NCBI RefSeq assembly: GCF_021173675.1
Contig: NZ_JAIHON010000010.1
Location: 186,001-250,000, forward strand
DNA length: 64,000 bases
Source: Streptomyces lincolnensis
Lineage (GTDB): Bacteria; Actinomycetota; Actinomycetes; Streptomycetales; Streptomycetaceae
Reading direction: 5' to 3'
Of this stretch, positions 8,823 to 17,559 are shown in pieces. Position 1 is the stretch's first letter, and each line of letters starts with the position of its first letter. The position numbers and the translations under genes were made by a program. Under the pieces are notes generated by a model that was not told the DNA's origin, did no database searches, and saw only the letters and a list, made by a program, of their open reading frames with translations.

Positions 8823-9473
8823 ATGCGATTCGCGCTCCGCTCAACTCCCACCGTCCCCTCCCGCCGCGTCGCCCGCAGCGCCGGTGCCGTTGTCGCCCTC
8901 GCCCTGGGCGCCTCCCTCATGGCGGCCCCGCAGTCGTACGCCGCCGACAGCCCCTCTGTCAGGGAGCTCCTCAACGCCTGCGACTCGGCCGACGTGTGCG
9001 AGTTCCACCCGCAGAGCTACACGGCGTACACCGGCCCGGCGCACCAGGTCGGCTCCACGGCGTACAACTGCACAGGCGTGACCAACCAGCACACCGTCAC
9101 CTGGTTCGACACGACCTCCGCCACGAACACGGTCGGCGTCGCGATCGAGGCGGGCGTGGAGTTCTGGGAGGTCTACAAGGCCTCCGTCGAGGTCTCGTAC
9201 TCCCACTCCTGGACGACCTCGCACACGGACTCCGAAACGAAGACGCTCAACGTCCGCCCCGGATACAAGGGCTGGCTCCAGCGCGGCACTGCCAAGCAGA
9301 AGGCCAAGGGCTGGTACGAGCTTCACTTCGGCAAGCGCTACTACGGCCACTACATCTGGTACATCAACAACTACGAGGCGGCGGGCTGGGACCAGGACCA
9401 CCCGCAGAACGGCTACGTCAACTTCAAGGACGCGGTGATGACGTCCGGCGAGCGTTCCGCGCACTGCCGCTGA
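8823..9473 (+). CDS. Exported beta-rich protein, possible aerolysin/ETX-MTX2-like pore former
   Basis: 216 residues with a Sec signal peptide (basic N-terminus, hydrophobic core about 20-35, cleavage near SYAA-DS at about 42). GGAG lies 7 bp before the ATG. The middle (about 95-145) is a run of alternating Ser/Thr and hydrophobic residues (VGVAIEAGVEFW, VSYSHSWTTSHTDSETKTL) ending in VRPGYKGWL. That pattern resembles the membrane-inserting hairpin and following strand of aerolysin/ETX-MTX2 beta-pore formers. This is inference from pattern only; no toxin signature is complete and receptor-binding parts are absent. Cysteines near residues 52, 58, 80 and 215 could form disulfides. Two more genes for exported proteins follow in the same direction. 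Confidence 0.8.
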   Translation: MRFALRSTPTVPSRRVARSAGAVVALALGASLMAAPQSYAADSPSVRELLNACDSADVCEFHPQSYTAYTGPAHQVGSTAYNCTGVTNQHTVTWFDTTSATNTVGVAIEAGVEFWEVYKASVEVSYSHSWTTSHTDSETKTLNVRPGYKGWLQRGTAKQKAKGWYELHFGKRYYGHYIWYINNYEAAGWDQDHPQNGYVNFKDAVMTSGERSAHCR

Positions 9474-9490
9474 ACCATCCCCGTAGGACA

Positions 9491-9530
9491 GCGGGCGGCG
9501 CCGGGCAACGGACCGCACCGGGCCGCCCGC
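9491..9530. terminator. Hairpin between exported-protein genes
   Basis: gcgggcgg (9491-9498) and ccgcccgc (9523-9530) pair perfectly around a 24-nt loop, 17 bp after the stop codon. It may be a partial terminator or a 3' stabiliser that sets the ratio of the first and second products. Confidence 0.4.
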
Positions 9531-9556
9531 CCCCACCGAGAAGTGGTTGTTCCGTG

Positions 9557-10447
9557 ATGCCAGACAGTCGTCTTCGTCATCGTCTTCGTCCGCGCGCCGC
9601 CGTCGCGGCCGCCCTCTGCTCGCTGCTGTTCCTCGCGGGCTGCGGCGGCGCGGCGAAGGGCAACGACGCGACCGCCTACGCGGACGGTGCCGGGCCGACG
9701 GTGATCGGCACCGACGGCTCGGCCGAGAGCCGGGTCGTGGCGGCCCTGTACGGCGAGCTGCTCGCCGACGCGGGGGTGAAGGTGCGGATGGCGAGTACCC
9801 GTTACGCCTCGCCCGCCGACACCACACGGGCCGTCGCGGAGGGCAGGATCGCTCTAGCGCCCGCCTACGAGACCTCGACACTGCGCGCCCTTCCCGGCGG
9901 CCAGACCATGCCCGGCAACATGGCGGCCACCCTGAGCATGGCCCTGCCCCCCGGCATCGACGCCCTGCCACCCGCGCGGGCACAGAACGGCGTCGTCCTC
10001 GCGGTCACCCGGGCCACAGCCCGCACGCACGGTCTGCGCACCCTCGCCGACCTCGCGAAGGCCGGCCGCCTCACCCTCGGCGGCCCCGCCTCCGGCGATC
10101 CGGACGCCCCGTCCGTCGCCTCGCTGGGGAAGGCCTACGGCACCCGCCTCACCGAGACCGGTACCTCGGCCACCGCCGATGTCCTGGTCCTGCGCGGCAC
10201 GGACCCCGTCATCACCCGGGACGGCCTGGTCGTGCTGACCGATCCGAAGAACGCCCTGCCTCCCGAGCACGTCTTCCCGCTCATCGGCGCCCCCTACGCG
10301 GGCCTGCCCGCACGCAAGGCCCTGGCCCGCCTCAACTCCCCTCTGACCACAGCGCAGTTGGCCGCACTGGCCGCTTCCGTCGACGGCGGGGCCTCCCCGT
10401 CCGGCACGGCGCGGACGTGGCTGCGGTCCAACGGCCTGCTCGGCTGA
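9557..10447 (+). CDS. OpuAC-like substrate-binding lipoprotein (orphan)
   Basis: 296 residues from the ATG at 9557. A lipobox LFLAGC at about residues 25-30 predicts a lipid-anchored extracellular protein. The mature part begins VIGTDGSAESRVVAALYGEL and continues with VKVRMASTRYASPADTTRAV. This matches the fold of glycine-betaine/choline-type (OpuAC, ProX) binding proteins, in which the first segment is usually VGSKNFTEQ. The expected aromatic ligand cage is not obvious, and the product is less conserved than a transport receptor should be. No permease or ATPase gene is adjacent, so import may not be its role. Confidence 0.75.
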   Translation: MPDSRLRHRLRPRAAVAAALCSLLFLAGCGGAAKGNDATAYADGAGPTVIGTDGSAESRVVAALYGELLADAGVKVRMASTRYASPADTTRAVAEGRIALAPAYETSTLRALPGGQTMPGNMAATLSMALPPGIDALPPARAQNGVVLAVTRATARTHGLRTLADLAKAGRLTLGGPASGDPDAPSVASLGKAYGTRLTETGTSATADVLVLRGTDPVITRDGLVVLTDPKNALPPEHVFPLIGAPYAGLPARKALARLNSPLTTAQLAALAASVDGGASPSGTARTWLRSNGLLG

Positions 10448-10491
10448 GCACTCCACGCCCTCTTCGACCTCCTCCGAAAGGCAGCATCGAC

Positions 10492-10851
10492 ATGGGTCAC
10501 CTCCGCAGAAAGCTCACCATCGCCGCGCTCGCCGTGGCCGCCGCCACCGGCGTCCTCGCGGCGCCCGGGACGGCCGCCGCCGCCACCGACAACGTGCAGA
10601 TCCAGATCTGCAACGACAACGGTTCCGCCCTGAAGTTCTTCCTCGTCGGCCGCAACGACCAGGGCGACTGGGTCAACTCCCGGTTCTGGGACGTCCCCGC
10701 CAACGGCTGCACGACGGCCTCGAACTACTGGTGGCGCACGAACGTCTCGGTCGAGTTGCACTACGTCCGACCCCCGGCCGGCTGGAACTGGCACCAGGTG
10801 TACGTCCCGAAGTCCAAGAACGGCCGCACCTTCACGTACCACCAGTCGTAG
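10492..10851 (+). CDS. Small exported protein of unknown function
   Basis: 119 residues with a Sec signal peptide cut near AAAA-TD (about 31), leaving about 88 residues. The mature part is rich in Trp, Tyr, Asn and Val (FLVGRNDQGDWVNSRFW, VSVELHYVRPPAGWNW). Two cysteines (about 40 and 73) could form a disulfide, suggesting a compact beta-sandwich. It lies 44 bp after the lipoprotein gene and probably shares its transcript. I do not recognise the family. Confidence 0.75.
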   Translation: MGHLRRKLTIAALAVAAATGVLAAPGTAAAATDNVQIQICNDNGSALKFFLVGRNDQGDWVNSRFWDVPANGCTTASNYWWRTNVSVELHYVRPPAGWNWHQVYVPKSKNGRTFTYHQS

Positions 10852-10861
10852 GAACAACCAC

Positions 10862-10920
10862 CGCCCGCCCCGGGGCCCGTCCGGCGCCGAACCGTCGGCA
10901 AAGGCGCCCCGGGGCGGGCG
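10862..10920. terminator. Perfect 15-bp GC-rich stem-loop
   Basis: cgcccgccccggggc (10862-10876) and gccccggggcgggcg (10906-10920) pair over 15 bp with a 29-nt loop, starting 11 bp after the stop of the third exported-protein gene. This is a strong candidate for the terminator of the triad. Confidence 0.75.
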
Positions 10921-11024
10921 TATGGCCTGTGGGGCCGGGCAGACGGTGGGTGACGATCCGAGCCCGGATCCGAGCCCACGTGCCGTGCGCTGCCGGTGTC
11001 GGAACAGGTCGTGCCCCCCCCGGC

Positions 11025-11609
11025 TCAAGCCTTGATCGGTGCGGCCGACCTGGCGGCCTGCTCGATCTTCGCGCGGTGGGCCGCACGAGCTTCCTCGTCG
11101 ATCTGCTTCTCGTGTTCGGCGCGCAACCCGGTCCGGCCGTCGAGGCCCTCGCGCAGGATGTCGGCGTGCCCGGCATGCCGGACGGACTCGCTGAGGACAT
11201 GGACCATGACGGCGAACAGGTTGGTGTTGGGAGAAGGCTCCGGCCACCACGGCACGTGGCCGGGGGCGTCGAGGGGAAGCTCGTTGATCGTCGCGTCCGA
11301 GTGTTCCCACGTACGCCGGTAGAACCCGATGATCTGATCGCGGGTCTCGTCCTCGGCGGCCCACATGTCGCTGCCGTCGGAGTCCTGCCACCGGCACAGC
11401 GGTTCCGGGGAAGGGCGGTCGAAGACCTCGCCGAAGTACCTGGCCTCGACGGTGGCCACGTGCTTGACCAGGCCGAGGAGGTTGGTCCCGGTCGCTGTCA
11501 GAGGTCTGCGGGCGTCGTATTCGGACAAGCCGTCGAGTTTCCAGAGCAGCGCCTCGCGGTCCCGCCGCAGTCTCTTGTGCAGGTTGTCCTTCGCGAATTC
11601 ATCGATCAT
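11025..11609 (-). CDS. DinB/DUF664-family protein
   Basis: 194 residues from the ATG at 11609 (MIDEFAKDN); an upstream in-frame start at 11627 would add six residues. The sequence has the DinB-type four-helix pattern with the metal-site histidines VKHVATVEARYFGEVF and VMVHVLSESVRHAGHADILRE, the latter a typical H-x3-H-type ending. Relatives are metal-dependent, thiol-linked or uncharacterised enzymes. The gene is convergent with the exported triad and divergent from a truncated permease gene. Confidence 0.85.
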   Translation of the reverse strand: MIDEFAKDNLHKRLRRDREALLWKLDGLSEYDARRPLTATGTNLLGLVKHVATVEARYFGEVFDRPSPEPLCRWQDSDGSDMWAAEDETRDQIIGFYRRTWEHSDATINELPLDAPGHVPWWPEPSPNTNLFAVMVHVLSESVRHAGHADILREGLDGRTGLRAEHEKQIDEEARAAHRAKIEQAARSAAPIKA

Positions 11610-11692
11610 GCGGCACGAGCCTGCCATGGGCTGTTCGCGGCCTCAAGATCCCATATGTGGTGGGCTCATGACTATGCCTCTGACCAGCGGTA

Positions 11693-13417
11693 ATGCGCTG
11701 TTCCGTTCGGATCGCCGAACTCTTGGCATATGAGCTCGGCTTCACGCTGCCGGTGACGCCGGCCATCGCGGGCCTGCTCGCGGTGCTGGTCGCCTCGTAC
11801 CGTCAGGTGATCGCGGCCTTCCCGGACGGCGGCGGGTCGTACGCCGTTGCCAGGACGCACCTGGGGGCGCGCACCAGCCTGGTCGCGGCCGCCTCCCTCG
11901 TCCTGGACTACGTCCTGAACGTCGCCGTCGCCGTCACGGCCGGCGTGGCCGCGCTGACCTCCGCCTTTCCGGCCCTCTACGGCGACCGGCTGTTGCTCTG
12001 CCTCGGCGTGCTCGTGCTCATCACCGCGGTGAACCTGCGGGGCATCGTCGAGGCGGCCAGGGTCTTCATCGTGCCGACCGTGGTGTTCGTCGGCTCGATC
12101 CTCGTGCTCATAGCGGTCGGTCTCTTCCGGTCCGGGCCGGTCAGCACGGTCACCGCGGACGGTCACGCCTCCGTGCTCGCCGACCACGCCACCACCGTGG
12201 GCGCGCTGCTGTTGCTGAAGGCCTTCGCCTCCGGATGTGCGGCACTCACCGGGGTCGAGGCCATCGCGAACGCCGTGCCGTCCTTCCGCCGCCCGCGGGC
12301 GAAGAGGGCCCAGCGTGCCGAGGTCGCCCTCGGCGCCGTCCTCGGTGTGATGCTGATCGGCCTGTCGGTGCTGATCGGCCGCTTCCATCTCCAGCCGGTC
12401 GAGGGCGTGACCGTCCTCGCCCAGCTGGCGGACGCCTCCCTCGGCCACAACTGGGCGTTCTACGTCATCCAGTTCGCGACGATGATCCTGCTCGCGCTCT
12501 CGGCCAACACGTCCTTCGGCGGGCTGCCGGTGCTGCTGAAGCTGCTCGCCCGGGACAACTACCCGCCCCATGTGTTCGCCCTGAAGGCCGACCGCCAGGT
12601 CCACCGCCACGGCGTCCTCGCCCTGGCCCTGGTCTCGGCCGCCCTGCTGGTGTTCTCCGGCGGCGACACCAACACCCTCGTCCCCCTGTTCGCCATCGGT
12701 GTCTTCGTGGGGTTCACGATCGCCCAGGTCGGGATGGTCCGGCACTGGCATCTCGAACGCCGGGCGGGCGGCCGGGAGCAGGGGAGCCCGGGGTGGTGGG
12801 GCAGGGCGCTGCTGAACGGCTCCGGCGCCGCGCTCACCGGTGTGGCGACGGTCGTCGTCACGCTGGAGAGGTTCCAGCAGGGCGCCTGGCTGATCGTGAT
12901 CGCCCTGCCGCTGCTGGTCGCGGCCTTCGGCGCCGTCCAGCGCGCGTACGCCCGGATCGGCGAGCGGCTCGGTCTGGGCCGCATCCCCGAGCCCCCGCAC
13001 CGCGAGCGCTCGCTGGTGATCGTGCCCGTCTCCTCCCTGTCCCGGCTGACGTCGGAGGTACTGACGGCCGCCGCCTCCCTCGGCGACGAGGTGCGCGCGG
13101 TCACCGTCTGTCACCCCGATCCCGAGGACCGGGCCGCCCTGCACGCGCTGGAGCGCTCCTGGGCCGAGTGGGACCCGGGTGTGCCCCTGGTCCGGCTGTC
13201 GTGCGAGCGGCGTTCCCTGGGCCGCCCCATCGCCGCCTACGTCCATGAGGTCATGGTCTCGGAACCGGCCGCCCGGGTGACCGTACTGATCCCGGAGGCC
13301 GAGCCGGAGCGGCTGTGGCAGCGGCTCCTCCAGAACCAGCGCGGCGCGGTCGTCGCCCACGCCGTGCGGCGGGAGACGGACGCCGTCAACCGCCGGCTGC
13401 GCTTCCGCCTGATGTGA
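11693..13417 (+). pseudogene. APC-family permease, probably truncated at its 5' end
   Basis: 574 codons. From about residue 18 (TLPVTPAIAGLLAVLVASYR) the protein matches APC superfamily amino-acid/potassium permeases, with PDGGGSY, many membrane helices and a C-terminal universal-stress-like domain (RSLVIVPVSSLSRLT). Relatives have about 60 more residues at the N-terminus, including helix 1 with its PLSSVAYA motif. Here the upstream frame is closed by TGA at 11681, and only 83 bp separate this ORF from the divergent DinB start. The first 17 residues do not look like a permease. It is therefore probably a 5'-deleted gene, or a variant needing another start. Homologous permeases often sit just before kdp in Streptomyces. 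Confidence 0.6.
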
Positions 13418-13462
13418 GGGCGGCGGGCCGTGGGCCGTGGGCCGTGGGCTGTGGGGACGGGG

Positions 13463-13531
13463 CCGTAAGAGACCCGTCAAAGCTGTGAGGGCCGCCGTAA
13501 GGGACTCGTCAAGGGCCGGTCGATTCCGGCC
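13463..13531 (+). promoter_or_regulatory. Candidate kdp control region: direct repeats and hairpin
   Basis: Two similar 20-mers, ccgtaagagacccgtcaaag (13463) and ccgtaagggactcgtcaagg (13495), lie in direct repeat 32 bp apart, about three helical turns. They are followed by a ggccgg/ccggcc hairpin (13514-13531). The position just upstream of the kdp transcription unit fits a site for the response regulator KdpE. Binding is inferred. Confidence 0.45.
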
Positions 13532-13590
13532 GGGGGCGGGGTTTCCTCTACCTGTCCGTATCTCTTCCGAACCTCTTCTAGGAGTTCGCG

Positions 13591-13674
13591 ATGGCCGATC
13601 TGGCCTTCGTCGTCACCACGGTCGCGGTCTTCACGCTGGTGGCCCTCGTCGCCAAGGGGGTGACGAAGCTGTGA
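13591..13674 (+). CDS. 27-residue membrane micropeptide upstream of kdpF
   Basis: An ATG at 13591, with AGGAG 6 bp upstream, opens a 27-codon frame starting MADLAFVVTTVAVF and ending VAKGVTKL. It is one hydrophobic helix with a short basic tail. Its stop overlaps the GTG start of kdpF (GTGA), so the two should be translationally coupled. Size and context match KdpF-like accessory peptides, but the sequence is distinct from KdpF. A second small subunit or regulator of the Kdp pump is the most reasonable guess. Confidence 0.65.
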   Translation: MADLAFVVTTVAVFTLVALVAKGVTKL

Positions 13675-13760
13675 CCGCCGAGAACATCGTCGGCCTCGTC
13701 GTGGCCGTCGCCCTGCTGGGCTATCTCGTCCTCGCCCTGATCTTCCCGGAGAGGTTCTGA
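13671..13760 (+). CDS. kdpF: Potassium-transporting ATPase, small subunit KdpF
   Basis: 29 residues from a GTG at 13671: MTAENIVGLV at the start, one membrane helix, and the typical KdpF ending LIFPERF. KdpF is a single-span lipid-like stabiliser of the KdpFABC complex. The start overlaps the stop of the preceding micropeptide gene, and kdpA follows after 8 bp. Confidence 0.9.
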   Translation: MTAENIVGLVVAVALLGYLVLALIFPERF

Positions 13761-13768
13761 GATCGGTT

Positions 13769-15433
13769 ATGGGTCCCGTACTCGCCGGCGTCCTCCAGCT
13801 GCTCGCCCTCATGGCGGCGCTGGCACTCGCCCACATCCCCCTGGGCACCTACATGGCCAGGGTCTACTCCTCCGACAAGCACTGGCGCGTGGAGAAGTGG
13901 ATCTACAAGGGCATCGGTGCCGACCCGAACACCGAGATGCGCTGGCCCGCGTACCTGCGCGGGGTGCTCGCCTTCTCGGCCGCCGGGGTGCTGTTCCTCT
14001 ACCTGTTGCAGCGGCTGCAGGGGGTGCTGCCCGGCTCGCTGGGCTTCGCCTCGATCGATCCGGACCAGGCGTTCAACACCGCGGTCTCGTTCGTCACGAA
14101 CACCAACTGGCAGTCGTACTACGGCGAGCAGGCCATGGGCCACGTCGTGCAGACCGCCGGGCTGGCCGTACAGAACTTCGTCTCCGCGGCCGTCGGCATC
14201 GCCGTCGCGGTGGCTCTCGTACGCGGCTTCGCCCGCTCGCGCACCGGTGAGCTCGGCAACTTCTGGGCGGACATGGTGCGGGGTGTCGTACGCATCCTGC
14301 TGCCGGGCGCCTTCGTCGCCGCGATCGTGCTCGTCGCGTGCGGGGTCATCCAGAACTTCTCCGGCATCCACGAGGTCGGGCAGTTCATGGGCGGCTCGCA
14401 GCAGTGGAACGGCGGTGCGGTCGCCTCGCAGGAGGCCATCAAGGAGCTGGGCACGAACGGGGGCGGCTACTTCAACGCCAACTCCGCCCACCCGTTCGAG
14501 AATCCGACGCCCTTCACCAACCTCTTCGAGATCTTCCTGCTCCTCGTCATCCCGTTCGCGCTGACCCGCACCTTCGGTGTGATGGTCGGCTCGGTCAAGC
14601 AGGGGTACGCGATCCTCGCCACCATGGCCACCATCTGGATCGGCTTCACCGCCCTGATGATGTGGACCGAGTTCGCCCACCACGGCCCGGCGTTCGACAT
14701 CGCCGGTGGGGCGATGGAGGGCAAGGAGACCCGCTTCGGGGTCGGCGCCTCCTCGATCTTCGCCACGGCGACCACGCTCACCTCGACCGGTGCGGTGGAC
14801 TCCTTCCACTCCTCCTTCACCGGCCTCGGGGGCGGTATCACCATGCTCGGCATGATGCTGGGCGAGATCGCGCCCGGCGGTACCGGCTCCGGCCTCTACG
14901 GCATGCTGATCATGGCGATCATCGCGGTGTTCATCGCCGGGCTGATGGTCGGCCGTACGCCCGAGTACCTGGGCAAGAAGATCGGCACCCGCGAGATCAA
15001 GCTGGCGGCCTGCTACATCCTCATCACCCCGGCGCTGGTGCTGGTCTTCACCGCCGCCGCGATGGCACTGCCCACCCCGGGCCACTCGATGACCAACAGC
15101 GGGGCGCACGGGTTCTCCGAGATCCTGTACGCCTACACGTCCGCCTCGAACAACAACGGCTCGGCCTTCGCCGGTCTGAACGCGGACACGCAGTGGTTCA
15201 ACAGCACGCTCGGCCTCTGCATGCTGCTCGGCCGCTTCCTGCCGATGGTGTTCGTCCTGGCGCTGGCCGGCTCGCTCGCCGAGCAACGGCCCGTCCCTGA
15301 GACCGCGGGCACCCTGCGTACCAACAAGCCGCTGTTCGTGGGCCTGCTGGTGGGCGCGATCCTCATCATCACCGGCCTGACCTACTTCCCGGCCCTGGCG
15401 CTGGGGCCGCTGGCGGAGGGGCTGGCGTCATGA
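13769..15433 (+). CDS. kdpA: Potassium-transporting ATPase, potassium-binding subunit KdpA
   Basis: 554 residues, full family length, with about ten membrane helices. KdpA is the channel-like subunit that selects and takes up potassium for the KdpB pump. Selectivity-loop sequences are visible: SFVTNTNWQSYYGE, ELGTNGGGYFNANSAHPFEN and FTGLGGGITML. The 3' end overlaps kdpB by 4 bp (ATGA), showing tight coupling. Confidence 0.97.
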   Translation: MGPVLAGVLQLLALMAALALAHIPLGTYMARVYSSDKHWRVEKWIYKGIGADPNTEMRWPAYLRGVLAFSAAGVLFLYLLQRLQGVLPGSLGFASIDPDQAFNTAVSFVTNTNWQSYYGEQAMGHVVQTAGLAVQNFVSAAVGIAVAVALVRGFARSRTGELGNFWADMVRGVVRILLPGAFVAAIVLVACGVIQNFSGIHEVGQFMGGSQQWNGGAVASQEAIKELGTNGGGYFNANSAHPFENPTPFTNLFEIFLLLVIPFALTRTFGVMVGSVKQGYAILATMATIWIGFTALMMWTEFAHHGPAFDIAGGAMEGKETRFGVGASSIFATATTLTSTGAVDSFHSSFTGLGGGITMLGMMLGEIAPGGTGSGLYGMLIMAIIAVFIAGLMVGRTPEYLGKKIGTREIKLAACYILITPALVLVFTAAAMALPTPGHSMTNSGAHGFSEILYAYTSASNNNGSAFAGLNADTQWFNSTLGLCMLLGRFLPMVFVLALAGSLAEQRPVPETAGTLRTNKPLFVGLLVGAILIITGLTYFPALALGPLAEGLAS

Positions 15434-17553
15434 CCACCGACGTAGAGAAGCAGGACGCCATGTCCACTCCCACCCTTGCACCGCACAGCGACGTACCCAC
15501 CGGGCACAAGTCCCCCGAGGGCCGTGTCGGCGCGGGCCTCTTCGACCCCAAGCAGCTTCTGAAGTCGCTGCCGGACGCCTGCCGCAAGCTCGATCCGCGG
15601 GTGATGGTCAAGTCACCGGTGATGTTCGTGGTGTGGATCGGGTCCGTGCTGACCACGGTCTTCTCCTTCAAGGACCCCGGAGACTGGTTCGGCTGGACCA
15701 TCAGCGCCTGGCTGTGGCTGACCGTGATCTTCGCCAACCTGGCGGAGGCGGTCGCCGAGGGCCGGGGCAAGGCGCAGGCCGACACCCTGCGCCAGGCCAA
15801 GACCGACACGGTGGCGCGGCGGCTCGTCGGCGGCCGGGAGGAGCAGGTTCCGGGCACCGCTCTGACCATCGGTGACCTGGTCGTCTGCGAGGCGGGCGAC
15901 ATCATCCCCGGCGACGGTGACGTCGTCGAGGGTGTGGCGTCCGTCGACGAGTCGGCGATCACGGGTGAGTCGGCTCCGGTCATCCGGGAGTCCGGCGGCG
16001 ACCGCTCAGCCGTCACCGGCGGTACCAAGGTCCTCTCGGACCGGATCGTCATCAAGATCACGACGAAGCCCGGCGAGACCTTCATCGACCGCATGATCAA
16101 CCTCGTCGAGGGCGCGGCCCGGCAGAAGACACCGAACGAGATCGCGCTGAACATCCTGCTCGCGTCCTTGACGATCGTCTTCCTGCTCGCGGTGGCGACC
16201 CTGCCGCCCTTCGCGGACTACGCGGGCACCCACCTGACGATGGTCGTCCTGGTGGCGCTGCTCGTCTGTCTGATCCCGACCACGATCGGCGCGCTGCTCT
16301 CGGCGATCGGCATCGCGGGCATGGACCGCCTGGTGCAGCGCAACGTCCTCGCCATGTCCGGCAGGGCGGTCGAGGCGGCCGGTGACGTCTCCACGCTGCT
16401 GCTGGACAAGACCGGCACCATCACCCTGGGCAACCGGCAGGCCGCCGAGTTCGTGCCGGTGGCGGGAACGACGGAGGCCGAACTGGGGGACGCGGCCCAG
16501 ATGTCGTCGCTGGCCGACGAGACGCCCGAGGGGCGGTCCATCGTCGTCCTGGCGAAGGAGAAGTACGGGCTGCGAGAGCGGCAGCAGGGCGAGCTGGCCG
16601 GCGCCGAGTGGATCGCCTTCACCGCCCAGACCCGGATGTCGGGTGTGGACGTCGACGGGCGCAAGATCCGCAAGGGTGCGGCCGGTTCGGTCATCAGCTG
16701 GGTGCGCGAGCAGGGTGGCGAGGTGTCCGGGGACGCCGGCGGGCTCACCGACCGTATCTCCGAGGCGGGCGGCACCCCGCTGCTCGTGGCCGTCGAAGAC
16801 ACCGACGGCGCCCGGGTGTTGGGCGTCATCCACCTCAAGGACGTCGTCAAGGCGGGCATGCGCGAGCGCTTCGAGGAGCTGCGCCGCATGGGCATCAAGA
16901 CCGTCATGATCACGGGCGACAACCCGCTGACGGCCAAGGCGATCGCCGCGGAGGCGGGTGTCGACGACTTCCTCGCGGAGGCCACTCCCGAGGACAAGAT
17001 GGCCCTCATCAAGCGGGAGCAGGCCGGCGGCAAGCTGGTCGCGATGACCGGTGACGGCACCAACGACGCGCCCGCCCTCGCGCAGGCGGACGTCGGTGTC
17101 GCGATGAACACGGGCACGTCGGCCGCGAAGGAGGCCGGCAACATGGTCGACCTCGACTCCAACCCCACCAAGCTCATCGAGATCGTCGAGATCGGCAAGC
17201 AACTCCTCATCACCCGGGGCGCGCTGACGACGTTCTCCATCGCCAACGACGTCGCGAAGTACTTCGCGATCATCCCGGCGCTGTTCGCGGCGGTCTATCC
17301 GGGCCTGGACAAGCTCAACATCATGGGCCTGGCCTCACCCGACTCCGCGATCCTGTCCGCCGTCATCTTCAACGCGATCATCATCATCGCGCTGGTGCCG
17401 CTGTCGCTGAAGGGCGTGCAGTACCGGCCGGTCAGCGCGGACAGGATGCTGCGCCGCAACCTCACGATCTACGGCCTCGGCGGACTGATCGCCCCCTTCA
17501 TCGGCATCAAGCTCATCGACCTGCTCATCTCCCTCATCCCCGGGATCGGCTGA
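15430..17553 (+). CDS. kdpB: Potassium-transporting P-type ATPase catalytic subunit KdpB
   Basis: 707 residues; the ATG overlaps the kdpA stop. It is a type IA P-type ATPase. The phosphorylation motif LLLDKTGTITLGN has Asp326 as acceptor, the actuator loop reads TGES, and the hinge reads MTGDGTNDAPALAQADVG. The cytoplasmic membrane enzyme couples ATP hydrolysis to potassium import through KdpA. A second in-frame ATG near 15460 is an alternative start. Confidence 0.97.
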   Translation: MTTDVEKQDAMSTPTLAPHSDVPTGHKSPEGRVGAGLFDPKQLLKSLPDACRKLDPRVMVKSPVMFVVWIGSVLTTVFSFKDPGDWFGWTISAWLWLTVIFANLAEAVAEGRGKAQADTLRQAKTDTVARRLVGGREEQVPGTALTIGDLVVCEAGDIIPGDGDVVEGVASVDESAITGESAPVIRESGGDRSAVTGGTKVLSDRIVIKITTKPGETFIDRMINLVEGAARQKTPNEIALNILLASLTIVFLLAVATLPPFADYAGTHLTMVVLVALLVCLIPTTIGALLSAIGIAGMDRLVQRNVLAMSGRAVEAAGDVSTLLLDKTGTITLGNRQAAEFVPVAGTTEAELGDAAQMSSLADETPEGRSIVVLAKEKYGLRERQQGELAGAEWIAFTAQTRMSGVDVDGRKIRKGAAGSVISWVREQGGEVSGDAGGLTDRISEAGGTPLLVAVEDTDGARVLGVIHLKDVVKAGMRERFEELRRMGIKTVMITGDNPLTAKAIAAEAGVDDFLAEATPEDKMALIKREQAGGKLVAMTGDGTNDAPALAQADVGVAMNTGTSAAKEAGNMVDLDSNPTKLIEIVEIGKQLLITRGALTTFSIANDVAKYFAIIPALFAAVYPGLDKLNIMGLASPDSAILSAVIFNAIIIIALVPLSLKGVQYRPVSADRMLRRNLTIYGLGGLIAPFIGIKLIDLLISLIPGIG

Positions 17554-17559
17554 CCCGTC

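Noticed and set aside
11672..13480. 602-codon minus-strand frame
   Set aside because: Antisense shadow of the permease; composition is Gly/Arg/Asp-rich without domains.
13721..15286. 521-codon minus-strand frame
   Set aside because: Antisense shadow of kdpA.
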